Assembly: GCA_002373165.1 (NCBI GenBank)
Contig: DFJS01000006.1
Span: 1-33,044 of the forward strand
Direction: 5' to 3'
From: Ruminococcus sp. UBA3665
GTDB lineage: Bacteria > Bacillota > Clostridia > Oscillospirales > Ruminococcaceae
DNA: 33,044 nucleotides
Part shown: positions 23,468 through 31,467 of the stretch, one piece after another
Layout of the letters: the number at the start of each line of letters is the position of its first letter
Position numbering within the stretch: position 1 is the stretch's first letter
Position numbers and translations under genes: made by a program
Notes under the pieces: model-generated
What the model was told of the DNA's origin: nothing
What the model saw: the letters and a program-made list of their open reading frames with translations, nothing else
Database searches by the model: none

Positions 23468-24658
23468 ATGGACATTATGCAGTCATCATTGGAAAAACAC
23501 AGGGAATGGGGCGGAAAAATAGAAATTGTCTCCCGTACCAGAATCAACGACAGGGATTCGCTCTCTCATGCCTACACCCCCGGCGTGGCACAGCCGTGTC
23601 TGGAAATCGAGAAAGACCCTTCTCTTTCTTATACGCTGACCAGAAGACATAATCTGGTGGCAGTCATCACCGACGGCACAGCCGTGCTCGGACTGGGCGA
23701 TATCGGCCCCCTTGCCGCAATGCCGGTTATGGAAGGCAAATGCGCACTGTTCAAAGAATTTGCCGATGTGGATGCCTTTCCGCTTTGTGTCAATTCCAAA
23801 GATACTGACGAAATTGTAAATACAATTGCCAATATCGGCCTGAGTTTCGGCGGCATTAATCTGGAAGATATCGCCGCGCCGAGATGCTTTGAAATCGAAG
23901 CAAAATTAAAGCAAAAACTGGATATTCCGGTATTCCATGACGACCAGCACGGAACTGCCATTGTTGTAGCTGCTGCACTGGTCAATGCCTGCAAAGTCGC
24001 CGGAAAGAAAATTTCTGATCTGGAAATCGTCATCAACGGAGCAGGCTCTGCCGGCATTGCGATTGCCAAACATCTGCTTGCGCTGGGCGTTGGAAATCTG
24101 ATTCTTGTCGATATTAACGGCATTCTGTCCGCGGATGAGACATATCAGAATCCGGCACATAACGAAATTGCCGCTGTCACAAACAAACAGAACCGTCACG
24201 GTACTCTGGCGGATGCCGTGAAGGGTGCGGATGTGTTCATCGGCGTTTCCCGTCCGAAACTTCTGACACAGGATATGATTCAGTCTATGAACAGCAAGCC
24301 GATTGTCTTTGCAATGGCCAATCCTGTTCCGGAAATCATGCCGGATGAAGCAAAACAGGCCGGAGCCTACATTGTCGGCACCGGAAGAAGCGATTTTCCG
24401 AATCAGATTAATAACGTCGTGGCATTTCCGGGCGTATTCAAGGGAGCACTGGCCGTCCGGGCAAAGGATATCAATCAGGAAATGAAAGTCGCTGCAACCC
24501 GTGCCATTGCCGGATGTGTGCCGGATGAAAAGCTGAATCCGGATTTCATTCTGCCGGATGCGTTCGACAGAAGCGTTGCACTCGCTGTTGCGAAGGCTGT
24601 CGCACAGGCAGCAATTGATTCCGGCGTGGCCGGACTGGATGAAAATCCGCTTGCATGA
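23468..24658 (+). CDS. Malic enzyme (malate dehydrogenase, oxaloacetate-decarboxylating)
   Basis: This 396-aa cytoplasmic enzyme converts malate to pyruvate and CO2 with reduction of NAD(P)+. It shows the short-form features: H-A-Y-T-P-G-V-A-Q-P-C at about 32-42, DGTAVLGLGDIGP, F-H-D-D-Q-H-G-T-A-I-V for metal binding at about 156-166, and the Rossmann loop GAGSAGIAIAKHL at about 194. The C-terminal part has ANPVPEIMPDEA and GRSDFPNQINNVVAFPG. The length is that of the ~400-aa bacterial group without the phosphotransacetylase tail. The start at 23468 has AAAAGGAG upstream. The next gene begins 16 nt downstream, with its ribosome binding site immediately after this stop. Confidence 0.93.
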   Translation: MDIMQSSLEKHREWGGKIEIVSRTRINDRDSLSHAYTPGVAQPCLEIEKDPSLSYTLTRRHNLVAVITDGTAVLGLGDIGPLAAMPVMEGKCALFKEFADVDAFPLCVNSKDTDEIVNTIANIGLSFGGINLEDIAAPRCFEIEAKLKQKLDIPVFHDDQHGTAIVVAAALVNACKVAGKKISDLEIVINGAGSAGIAIAKHLLALGVGNLILVDINGILSADETYQNPAHNEIAAVTNKQNRHGTLADAVKGADVFIGVSRPKLLTQDMIQSMNSKPIVFAMANPVPEIMPDEAKQAGAYIVGTGRSDFPNQINNVVAFPGVFKGALAVRAKDINQEMKVAATRAIAGCVPDEKLNPDFILPDAFDRSVALAVAKAVAQAAIDSGVAGLDENPLA

Positions 24659-24674
24659 CCGGAGGCAGTCAGCA

Positions 24675-25451
24675 ATGTTTGATATTTCGTCCATAGGAAT
24701 CAGACTGTCAGGGACGATTCTGTTTCTGACAGCACTGTTCTTTTTTGCGTTTCCGTTTTTTGTGGGAATCCGGCACGCCGGATGTATTTTCGGCACAGTG
24801 ATTTCGTTTCTGGGAGTGGTTTTTTTCGCGCTGAATCCGTTTGTTTCGGGAGTGCTCCAGAAAATCTGGGAAAACGGCTTCGGGCATTTTGTGCTCTGTG
24901 TGCTGATGGGACTGCTGGGGTTCGGAGCTGTGCTGGGGATTGTGTTCAGCGTGCTGATGCTCCGTGCCGCCGGAAATGCTCCGAAAGAAGAACATACTGT
25001 CGTGATTCTGGGCTGCAAAGTCCGCGGCGGTGCGCCAAGCCTGATGCTCCAAAGACGGCTGGATGCTGCGCTTGCCTATCTGGAACAGCATAAAAATCTG
25101 CCGGTTATCGTGTGCGGCGGTCAGGGAGCGGACGAAAGTATCAGCGAGGCACAGTGCATGAGGGACTATCTCACAGCACACGGCATTCCGGAGGAACAAA
25201 TCTATCTGGATGATACGTCTGTTTCTACGCTGGAAAATATGCAGAATGCCAAAGCAATTCTCACAGAACAGGACTGGCCGAAGGAAATTACTGTTGTGAC
25301 GGACGGCTATCATGAATATCGTTCCGCGAAAATCGCGCAGGGAATCGGCCTGAAAGCCTATGCCGTTCCGGCAGTGACTTCCTGGTATCTGGTGCCGTCC
25401 TACTGGGTGCGCGAATGGCTGGGAATCTGTTATCAGTTTGTGTTCGGATAA
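24675..25451 (+). CDS. YdcF/DUF218 family membrane protein
   Basis: This is a 258-aa protein with about three N-terminal membrane helices (residues 8-105) followed by a DUF218 domain (about 115-245). Domain motifs are V-V-I-L-G-C-K-V, the R-R-L-D-A-A segment, V-I-V-C-G-G-Q-G with an acidic residue, E-A-x-x-M-x-x-Y-L, and V-T-D-G-Y-H-x-x-R. Related proteins (SanA, YdcF, ElyC) act at the envelope, but this member's substrate is unknown. I chose the ATG at 24675, with GGAGG at 24661, over an earlier in-frame extension inside the malic enzyme gene. It is probably cotranscribed with the gene before and the phosphoesterase after it. Confidence 0.88.
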   Translation: MFDISSIGIRLSGTILFLTALFFFAFPFFVGIRHAGCIFGTVISFLGVVFFALNPFVSGVLQKIWENGFGHFVLCVLMGLLGFGAVLGIVFSVLMLRAAGNAPKEEHTVVILGCKVRGGAPSLMLQRRLDAALAYLEQHKNLPVIVCGGQGADESISEAQCMRDYLTAHGIPEEQIYLDDTSVSTLENMQNAKAILTEQDWPKEITVVTDGYHEYRSAKIAQGIGLKAYAVPAVTSWYLVPSYWVREWLGICYQFVFG

Positions 25452-25494
25452 ATCCGGGCACAAGCTTAAATCCATCAGTCAGCAGGTGCTTACT

Positions 25495-26088
25495 ATGAAA
25501 ATTTTATTTATTGCCGATGAAGAAAGCAAATCCCTCTGGGATTATTATCAGCCCGAAAAGCTGGGCAATCCGGATCTGATTATCTCCTGCGGAGATCTGA
25601 AACCGGAATATCTGGAATTTCTTGTTACAATGGCGCATTGTCCTTTGCTGTATATTCACGGCAATCACGACACAAAATATCTGCAAAATCCGCCGGAAGG
25701 CTGTATCTGTATTGATGATGCACTGTTCTGCTATCAGGGAATCAGGATTCTGGGGCTTGGCGGTTCGATGAAATATAATCTTCAGGAATTGCCCTTTCAG
25801 TGCACAGAACAGCAGATGCAGAAACGAATCCGGAAACGCCGTTTTGATCTGTGGCGTTCGCATGGATTTGATATTCTGGTAACGCATTCTCCGGCAAAAG
25901 ATCTGAATGATCTGCATGATCTGCCGCATCAGGGGTTTGCATGTTTCCGGAATCTGCTGGAAACATATCATCCGGCACTGTTTGCACACGGGCATGTGCA
26001 TCTGAATTACGGCTCTCTGCCGCGGAAAGACCAGTATCAGAATACAGTTGTGCTGAATGCTTACGAACGCTATCTTTATGAATTCTGA
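25495..26088 (+). CDS. Calcineurin-like metallophosphoesterase
   Basis: This is a 197-aa phosphoesterase of the calcineurin-like superfamily. Metal-binding motifs are SCGDL (about 32-36), GNHD (about 61-64), THSP (about 129) and HGHVH (about 164-168). The first motif, normally D-x-H, is instead A-D-E-E (residue 8), a form seen in a clostridial subgroup; the missing His may change metal use. Substrate is unknown. The start at 25495 gives the normal N-terminus MKILFIAD. It sits 43 nt after the DUF218 gene and 14 nt before a small gene with a strong ribosome binding site. Confidence 0.87.
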   Translation: MKILFIADEESKSLWDYYQPEKLGNPDLIISCGDLKPEYLEFLVTMAHCPLLYIHGNHDTKYLQNPPEGCICIDDALFCYQGIRILGLGGSMKYNLQELPFQCTEQQMQKRIRKRRFDLWRSHGFDILVTHSPAKDLNDLHDLPHQGFACFRNLLETYHPALFAHGHVHLNYGSLPRKDQYQNTVVLNAYERYLYEF

Positions 26089-26102
26089 CAGGAGGAGAAA
26101 CT

Positions 26103-26396
26103 ATGTCGGTAGGCTTATTCCGCTATGACAAAGCGATTCATAATCCCGATGCGAAACTGACATTCAGTGCCAATGTGGCAAGTGAGGCCTTCTATACAAG
26201 AGTCTGGACAGCGGCCATTCAGGATACCGGAATTCAGATTTTTAAAGACGGTTCGGCATTTTCTCCTGAACAGCTGGAAACAGTGCTGGATGAACTGCAT
26301 CGGCTGATGCTGTGGTGTGATGATCATCTGACCGGAAATGATTATTATAAAATGAACAGCACTCTGCAAGAATTAATCCGGAACATAAAACATTAA
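26103..26396 (+). CDS. Small hypothetical protein with a duplication-altered C-terminus
   Basis: This 97-aa cytoplasmic protein is of unknown function, mostly helical in its second half (PEQLETVLDELHRLMLWCDDHL). AGGAGG lies just upstream of the ATG. The stop codon TAA (26394-26396) is created inside a perfect tandem 20-bp duplication (26372-26391 and 26392-26411). With only one copy, the frame would continue as -IKQEAPNSSEDFYLF and stop at 26450-26452. The last residues seen here are therefore probably the result of a recent duplication. It is the last gene of the run starting at the malic enzyme. Confidence 0.75.
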   Translation: MSVGLFRYDKAIHNPDAKLTFSANVASEAFYTRVWTAAIQDTGIQIFKDGSAFSPEQLETVLDELHRLMLWCDDHLTGNDYYKMNSTLQELIRNIKH

Positions 26397-26411
26397 TCCG
26401 GAACATAAAAC
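26372..26411 (+). repeat. Perfect 20-bp tandem duplication at the 3' end of the small gene
   Basis: ATTAATCCGGAACATAAAAC occurs twice head to tail. The duplication shifts the frame and brings in an early stop. Confidence 0.95.
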
Positions 26412-26490
26412 AGGAAGCTCCCAACAGCAGTGAAGATTTTTATCTTTTCTGATTTTCGTCAGAATGCATAAAATTTATAAAATTTTTTGG

Positions 26491-26519
26491 TCAAATTTAT
26501 TTGATAAAAATTTGTCAAA
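26491..26519. promoter_or_regulatory. Palindromes upstream of the adhE promoter
   Basis: TCAAAT-TT-ATTTGA (26491-26504) and TTTG-T-CAAA (26511-26519) lie just before the -35. They are candidate operator sites; they do not match the Rex consensus closely. Confidence 0.4.
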
Positions 26520-26523
26520 CCCA

Positions 26524-26552
26524 TTGACAAAAAAATAACAATGTGGTAAAAT
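26524..26552 (+). promoter_or_regulatory. Promoter of adhE
   Basis: TTGACA (26524-26529) and TAAAAT (26547-26552) are separated by 17 bp, followed by a ~75-nt leader and AAGGAGAG before the ATG. Confidence 0.72.
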
Positions 26553-26631
26553 AAAAACTGTAGAGAAAAGAAATCATACAGCAAAAAAACTACAGTTTGA
26601 AAAAATTTCAGAATTAAGGAGAGATTCATAC

Positions 26632-29244
26632 ATGAGTAATGAAATTCTGGTAGACAGCGTTGAAACACTGGAAGCCAAAATCCAGGCCGTGCGCGCCGCA
26701 CAGGAAAAGTTTGCATCCTATACACAGGAACAGGTGGACACAATCTTCAAGGCTGCTGCACTCGCTGCCAACCATGCCCGTATTCCGCTGGCTAAAATGG
26801 CCGTGGAAGAAACAGGAATGGGTATTTTGGAAGACAAAGTCATCAAAAATAACTATGCTGCCGAACATATCTATAATGCTTACAAAAATGTCAAGACCTG
26901 CGGCGTAGTGGAAGAAGACAAGGCTTTCGGCGTGACAAAAGTTGCAGAACCCATCGGCCTGATTGCTGCTGTTATTCCGACTACTAACCCGACTTCTACT
27001 GCAATTTTCAAGTCCCTGCTGGCACTCAAAACCAGAAACGGCATTATCTTCTCTCCGCATCCGAGAGCTAAGAAGTGCACCATTGCTGCCGCTAAACTGG
27101 TTCTGGAAGCCGCTGTCAAGGCAGGTGCTCCGGAAGGCATTATCGGCTGGATTGATGTGCCCTCTCTGGAACTGACTAATACTATCATGAAGGAAGCCGA
27201 CATTATCCTTGCAACCGGCGGCCCCGGCATGGTAAAGGCTGCTTATTCCTCCGGAACTCCGGCTCTGGGCGTAGGTGCCGGCAATGCTTCTGCTGTAATT
27301 GATGATTCTGCTGATATCCTGAATGCTGTCAACTCGATTATGCATTCCAAGACATTCGATAACGGCATGATCTGCGCCACAGAACAGACTATCATTGCAC
27401 ATAAAGATGTTTATGATGCTGTCAAGGCCGAACTCCTCAAGAGAGGTGCTTATTTCCTCAATGATGAAGAAAAAAACAAAATCAGAAATACTATGCTGAT
27501 CAACGGCGCACTCAACGCCAAGATTGTAGGCCAGAGACCTTATAAAATTGCCGAACTTGCCGGATTTACTCTGCCGGAAGAAGTAAAAGTCATCGTCGGC
27601 GAAGCAGAAGATACCAGTGTCAACGAAGCATTCGCACATGAAAAGCTGACTACTATTCTGGGTATGTACAAGGCCGAAAGCTTTGAAGATGCTATGGATA
27701 AGGCTGAACAGCTGCTGTTCAATGCCGGCGGTCTGGGTCATACGTCTTCTCTTTGGATTGACAATAACAGCGCAGAAGGCAGAAAGAAACTGAATACATT
27801 CGCAGACAGAATGAAGACCTGCCGTATTCTGGTAAATACGCCTTCTTCTCTGGGCGGTATCGGCGATCTGTATAACTTCAAGTTTGCGCCTTCCCTGACA
27901 CTGGGCTGCGGCTCCTGGGGCGGCAACTCCGTATCTGAAAATGTAGGTGTCAAGCACCTGATCAACATCAAGACCGTGGCAGAACGCCGCGAAAATATGC
28001 TCTGGTTCAGAACGCCTCAGAAAGTTTATTTCAAAAAAGGCTGTCTGCCGGTTGCCCTGGATGAACTCAAGAACGTCATGGGCAAGAAGAGAGCTTTCTT
28101 AGTAACAGACGAATTTTTATATAAAAACGGCTTTACCAAATGCATTACAGACAAGCTCGACGAAATGGGCATTGCTTATACTGTATTCGCAGACGTTCAG
28201 CCTGACCCGACTCTGGAATCTGCTCAGAAGGGCGCAGATGCTATGCGCAAGTTTGAACCGGACTGCATTATCGCACTCGGCGGCGGTTCTGCAATGGATG
28301 CCGGCAAGATTATGTGGGTGCTGTATGAACATCCCGAAGCTGACTTCCTCGATATGGCTATGAGATTTATCGATATCAGAAAGAGAGTCTATACTTTCCC
28401 GAAGATGGGCGAAAAGGCTTATTTCATCGCTATTCCGACTTCTTCCGGTACAGGTTCGGAAGTAACTCCGTTTGCTGTTATCACAGACCAGACAACAGGT
28501 CAGAAATATCCGCTGGCAGACTATGAACTGCTCCCGAATATGGCTATTGTCGATACTGATCTGATGATGAGTGCGCCGAAGGGCCTGACAGCTGCATCCG
28601 GTATTGATGCTATGACTCATGCACTGGAAGCTTATGCTTCTGTCATGGCAACGGATTATACAGACGGCATTGCCATCAGAGCAATGCAGCTGATTTTTGA
28701 ATATCTGCCGAGAGCTTACAAAGACGGCACAGATGTCATTGCCCGTGAAAAAATGGCAACAGCTTCTACTATGGCCGGTATGGCATTTGCCAACGCATTC
28801 CTGGGCGTATGCCATTCTATGGCGCATAAGCTGGGAGCTTATCATCATCTGCCGCACGGCATTGCCAACGCCCTGCTGATTACAGATGTAATGCGTTTCA
28901 ATGCCGCTGAAAAGCCTGCCAAGATGGGAACTTTCTCTCAGTATCAGTATCCGCACACCCTCGCACGTTACTGCGAATGCGCCCGTGCCTGCGGCGTGAC
29001 CGGCGACAGCGACGAAGAAGTATTTGAAAAATTCATCGCAAAACTGGAAGAACTCAAAGATGCCATCGGCGTAAAGCATTCTATCCAGGAATACGGCGTT
29101 GACGAAAAAGACTTCTTTGATCGTCTGGATCAGATGTCCGAAGATGCGTTCGATGACCAGTGCACAGGCGCAAATCCGAGATATCCGCTGATTTCTGAAA
29201 TCAAGGAAATCTATACCAGAAATTATTACGGCAAAAAAGACTGA
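26632..29244 (+). CDS. adhE: Bifunctional acetaldehyde-CoA/alcohol dehydrogenase AdhE
   Basis: This 870-aa fermentative enzyme reduces acetyl-CoA to acetaldehyde and then ethanol, using NADH. The N-terminal aldehyde dehydrogenase half (1 to about 440) has the NAD-binding IPTTNPTSTAIFK and the catalytic Cys in NGMICATEQ (C248). The C-terminal iron-dependent alcohol dehydrogenase half (about 455-870) has GGGSAMDAGK, PTSSGTGSEVTPF and all four iron ligands: D659 and H663 (GIDAMTH), H728 (VCHSMAH) and H742 (LPHG). The length is that of E. coli AdhE, which assembles into spirosome filaments. It has its own promoter. It is followed by a stem-loop and a truncated, inactive copy of its second half. 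Confidence 0.96.
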   Translation: MSNEILVDSVETLEAKIQAVRAAQEKFASYTQEQVDTIFKAAALAANHARIPLAKMAVEETGMGILEDKVIKNNYAAEHIYNAYKNVKTCGVVEEDKAFGVTKVAEPIGLIAAVIPTTNPTSTAIFKSLLALKTRNGIIFSPHPRAKKCTIAAAKLVLEAAVKAGAPEGIIGWIDVPSLELTNTIMKEADIILATGGPGMVKAAYSSGTPALGVGAGNASAVIDDSADILNAVNSIMHSKTFDNGMICATEQTIIAHKDVYDAVKAELLKRGAYFLNDEEKNKIRNTMLINGALNAKIVGQRPYKIAELAGFTLPEEVKVIVGEAEDTSVNEAFAHEKLTTILGMYKAESFEDAMDKAEQLLFNAGGLGHTSSLWIDNNSAEGRKKLNTFADRMKTCRILVNTPSSLGGIGDLYNFKFAPSLTLGCGSWGGNSVSENVGVKHLINIKTVAERRENMLWFRTPQKVYFKKGCLPVALDELKNVMGKKRAFLVTDEFLYKNGFTKCITDKLDEMGIAYTVFADVQPDPTLESAQKGADAMRKFEPDCIIALGGGSAMDAGKIMWVLYEHPEADFLDMAMRFIDIRKRVYTFPKMGEKAYFIAIPTSSGTGSEVTPFAVITDQTTGQKYPLADYELLPNMAIVDTDLMMSAPKGLTAASGIDAMTHALEAYASVMATDYTDGIAIRAMQLIFEYLPRAYKDGTDVIAREKMATASTMAGMAFANAFLGVCHSMAHKLGAYHHLPHGIANALLITDVMRFNAAEKPAKMGTFSQYQYPHTLARYCECARACGVTGDSDEEVFEKFIAKLEELKDAIGVKHSIQEYGVDEKDFFDRLDQMSEDAFDDQCTGANPRYPLISEIKEIYTRNYYGKKD

Positions 29245-29260
29245 TGCAAGCAAATTTTAC

Positions 29261-29289
29261 GGCATTTCCGGGATTTTTCCCGGAATGCC
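29261..29289 (+). other. Intergenic stem-loop between adhE and its paralogue
   Basis: GGCATTTCCGGGA (29261-29273) pairs with TCCCGGAATGCC (29278-29289): 12 bp with one bulged T and a 4-nt loop. No T-run follows (ATAGAATTG), so it is not a typical terminator. It may stabilise adhE mRNA or mark a processing point. The next ATG is 20 nt downstream. Confidence 0.7.
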
Positions 29290-29308
29290 ATAGAATTGAG
29301 GTTAGAAT

Positions 29309-30214
29309 ATGGCAAATAATTTAGAATGGTTCCGGGTGCCGGAGAAAATCTATTTCAAAAAAGGTTCTCTGCCGATTGCACTGCGCGAACTCAAAGATGT
29401 GTACGGCAGAAAAAAAGCTGTTGTCCTCACAGATGAGGCCGGTTTCCGGAACGGTACTGCAAAACCCGTCACAAATCTGCTGAACGAACTGCATATTTTC
29501 TATTCTTTGACTGCCGTTCAGCAGTCGGAAGCTTCTGTGCTGGCCGGTCTGGATGCAGTGAAGAAATTTGAGCCGGACTGCATTATCGCAGTCGGAAATA
29601 CTGCCGTCACTGCCGGAAAAGCAATCCGGATTCTGTACGAAAATCCGGAACTGACTTTTGCAGAACTCGCAAAACGTGTGAATCTGCGTGACAGAACGCT
29701 GGAAACTCTGAAAACCGGAAAAGCTTATTTCGTAGCCGTTGCGGCTTCTGATTCTGTCGGCGATGAAGTCAGCCCGTTTTCGATAGAAATTCCCGCAGAC
29801 GAGGGAATCGGCATCCAGGATTATGCGCTTCTGCCGGATATGAGTATTATTGATACTGACCTGATTCAGCAGGAAGATATCAGCACAATTGCCTTTTTGT
29901 GCATGATTGCGCTGGGGAATGCCGCAATGGTATTCTATTCAGAATATACTTCCGATTATGCAAAAGGTCTGGCCTTCCGCGCCGCACAGCTGGTGCTGAC
30001 TTATTTTCCCAGATATCAGGCAAAGCCGGATGATATGTATGTTCTTGAACGGCTCTCAAATGCTGCCGAAATGGCCGCTATGGCATTTTCCAATGTTTAT
30101 GATGGCGTTCAGTCACCGGAAAATGTGGATTGTCTTGCTGCCGCGCTCGGCATGAGTACAGAAGAGCTGGAAAACAGATTTGATGAAATTTGTGACCTTG
30201 CAGAAGCCGAATAA
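29309..30214 (+). CDS. Non-catalytic paralogue of the AdhE alcohol dehydrogenase domain
   Basis: This 301-aa protein is clearly homologous to AdhE from about residue 456: WFRVPEKIYFKKGSLPIAL compares with WFRTPQKVYFKKGCLPVAL, and KKFEPDCIIAVGN with RKFEPDCIIALGG. The active-site features are gone. The GGGS NAD loop is VGNT; PTSSGTGSE is AASDSVGDE; iron ligands D659 and H663 align with Ile and Asn; and the region with H728 and H742 is replaced by YDGVQSPENVD. The C-terminal helical region is mostly missing. The frame is open with normal codon use, so it looks like a maintained pseudoenzyme rather than a decayed gene. It follows adhE by 64 nt with a TTGAGG ribosome binding site. It could bind or regulate AdhE filaments (inference). 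Confidence 0.87.
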   Translation: MANNLEWFRVPEKIYFKKGSLPIALRELKDVYGRKKAVVLTDEAGFRNGTAKPVTNLLNELHIFYSLTAVQQSEASVLAGLDAVKKFEPDCIIAVGNTAVTAGKAIRILYENPELTFAELAKRVNLRDRTLETLKTGKAYFVAVAASDSVGDEVSPFSIEIPADEGIGIQDYALLPDMSIIDTDLIQQEDISTIAFLCMIALGNAAMVFYSEYTSDYAKGLAFRAAQLVLTYFPRYQAKPDDMYVLERLSNAAEMAAMAFSNVYDGVQSPENVDCLAAALGMSTEELENRFDEICDLAEAE

Positions 30215-30257
30215 ATTAAATTTTTTAAATATTATTTTTTGAAAGGAGGATTTTTTC

Positions 30258-31001
30258 ATGGAAATCCTTGAAAAACGTCCGAAAAAAGTTATCTACCGCG
30301 ACGGCGATTACGCTGTCAAGAGCTTCGATGCTGACTATTCTATCTCTGATGTCCTGAACGAAGCACTCAATCAGGCAAGAGTAGAAGAAACAGGCCTTCC
30401 GATTCCGAAGCTTGTCGAAGTACGCAAAAAAGACGGCAAGTGGGAAATCGTGATGGAATACATCGAAGGTAAAACCATGAAGCAGCTGATTACAGAACAT
30501 CCTGAGAAAGAGGACGAAATTCTGAATCAGTTTGTGGATATTCAGCTGGGCATTCATGCAACAACTGCTCCGGCAACGCTGAACAAGCTCAAAGACAAGA
30601 TGAACAGAAAAATTTCAGAAACGCATCTGGATGCAACTACGCGTTATGAACTGCATGTTCGTCTGGACAGTATGCCCAAGCACAACAAAGTCTGCCACGG
30701 CGATCTGGGTCTGGGCGATGTGATTCTCACAAACGACGGCAAATATTATATCATCGACTGGGCACATGCTACCCAGGGCAACGCTTCCGCAGATGCCGCA
30801 AGAACTTTCCTGAAGTTCAGCCTGACTTACGGCCCGGAACGTGCTGACAAGTATCTGAATCTGTTCTGCCAGAAGAGCGATACCGCCAAGCAGTATGTGC
30901 AGAGATGGCTTCCGATTGTAGCCGCTTCCCAGTCCGTAAAGGGTCACGAGGAAGAACGCGATCTGCTTCTCAAGTGGGTTGGCGTTGTAGAATACGAGTA
31001 A
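30258..31001 (+). CDS. APH-family phosphotransferase (kinase-like), TIGR02172-like
   Basis: This 247-aa protein has the aminoglycoside/choline kinase fold. It shows K21 in the N-lobe (YAVKSF), E36 in the helix, a hinge with MEYIEGKTM, the catalytic loop V-C-H-G-D-L-G-L-G-D (H147-D149), and the metal-binding I-I-D-W-A-H-A (D167). The usual Asn of HGDxxxxN is Asp (D154), so metal binding may differ. Family members phosphorylate small molecules or sugars; the substrate is unknown, and antibiotic resistance should not be assumed. It starts 43 nt after the AdhE paralogue with a strong AAAGGAGG ribosome binding site. It ends at a perfect terminator and may share the adhE transcript. Confidence 0.87.
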   Translation: MEILEKRPKKVIYRDGDYAVKSFDADYSISDVLNEALNQARVEETGLPIPKLVEVRKKDGKWEIVMEYIEGKTMKQLITEHPEKEDEILNQFVDIQLGIHATTAPATLNKLKDKMNRKISETHLDATTRYELHVRLDSMPKHNKVCHGDLGLGDVILTNDGKYYIIDWAHATQGNASADAARTFLKFSLTYGPERADKYLNLFCQKSDTAKQYVQRWLPIVAASQSVKGHEEERDLLLKWVGVVEYE

Positions 31002-31014
31002 TTGATAAAAAATC

Positions 31015-31048
31015 AAAAAATGCCTCCTGCTGTCAGGGGGCATTTTAT
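31015..31048. terminator. Bidirectional intrinsic terminator
   Basis: A 13-bp stem (31017-31029 with 31034-31046; one G-T pair) with loop CTGT is flanked by A- and T-runs. It lies between the convergent kinase-like gene and the minus-strand membrane protein gene. Confidence 0.9.
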
Positions 31049-31050
31049 AT

Positions 31051-31464
31051 TCAAGAAATATCCAGCTGTTTTTTCTTCCGGCGAATCAGAATCCGATAAA
31101 TCACAAATCGGATTATCAGCAGGAGAAGCAGTAAAAATACATCTATCAGCGAATACCAATAGTCAATTATAACAAACAGAACTATAAAACAGGCTGCTAA
31201 AATATGCAGTATTTCGATAAAATAGTAAAATCCTTTCCACAGCAGCGCAGGTACAGGAATCAGCATCAGCAGGGGAATCTTAATCAGATAGGAAGAAATC
31301 AAATCAAAAAAGCTTTCGTCATGCATCCGGAAATTGCCGTCCGGCACGGATTTCAGAATCAGATAACAGAAATACAGACATTCCAGCGCGATAAAAATAC
31401 ACATCACATGCCGGACTTTCTTTTCATAGGCTTCGAGTGCAAGCCCCTGCGGAGAATAGAACAT
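31051..31464 (-). CDS. Small integral membrane protein, unknown function
   Basis: This 137-aa protein has about three to four hydrophobic helices (about 21-38, 55-75, 82-105, 108-125) and a very basic C-terminus (RILIRRKKKQLDIS), placing the end in the cytoplasm by the positive-inside rule. No domain is recognised. Its start lies 3 nt after the stop of the PstS-like gene, and the ribosome binding site (AAGGAGGAG) is formed by the last codons of that gene, so the two are tightly coupled. It may be a membrane partner of the PstS-like protein. Confidence 0.72.
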   Translation of the reverse strand: MFYSPQGLALEAYEKKVRHVMCIFIALECLYFCYLILKSVPDGNFRMHDESFFDLISSYLIKIPLLMLIPVPALLWKGFYYFIEILHILAACFIVLFVIIDYWYSLIDVFLLLLLLIIRFVIYRILIRRKKKQLDIS

Positions 31465-31467
31465 GCT

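Noticed and set aside
26491..26504. Rex operator at adhE
   Set aside because: The palindrome TCAAAT-TT-ATTTGA does not fit TTGTGA/TTGTTA-type Rex sites; kept only as an unnamed candidate operator.
26626..27957. Long open frame antisense to adhE (and similar ones at 9119-10213, 10613-11968, 11972-12883 and 28117-29253)
   Set aside because: They lie opposite clearly recognised genes, have no ribosome binding site or recognisable domain, and their compositions (Cys/Phe/Ile/His-rich) are typical of antisense readings of GC-skewed codons.
29309..30214. Treating the AdhE-domain copy as a decayed pseudogene
   Set aside because: The frame is intact over 301 codons with a ribosome binding site and no internal stops or frameshifts.
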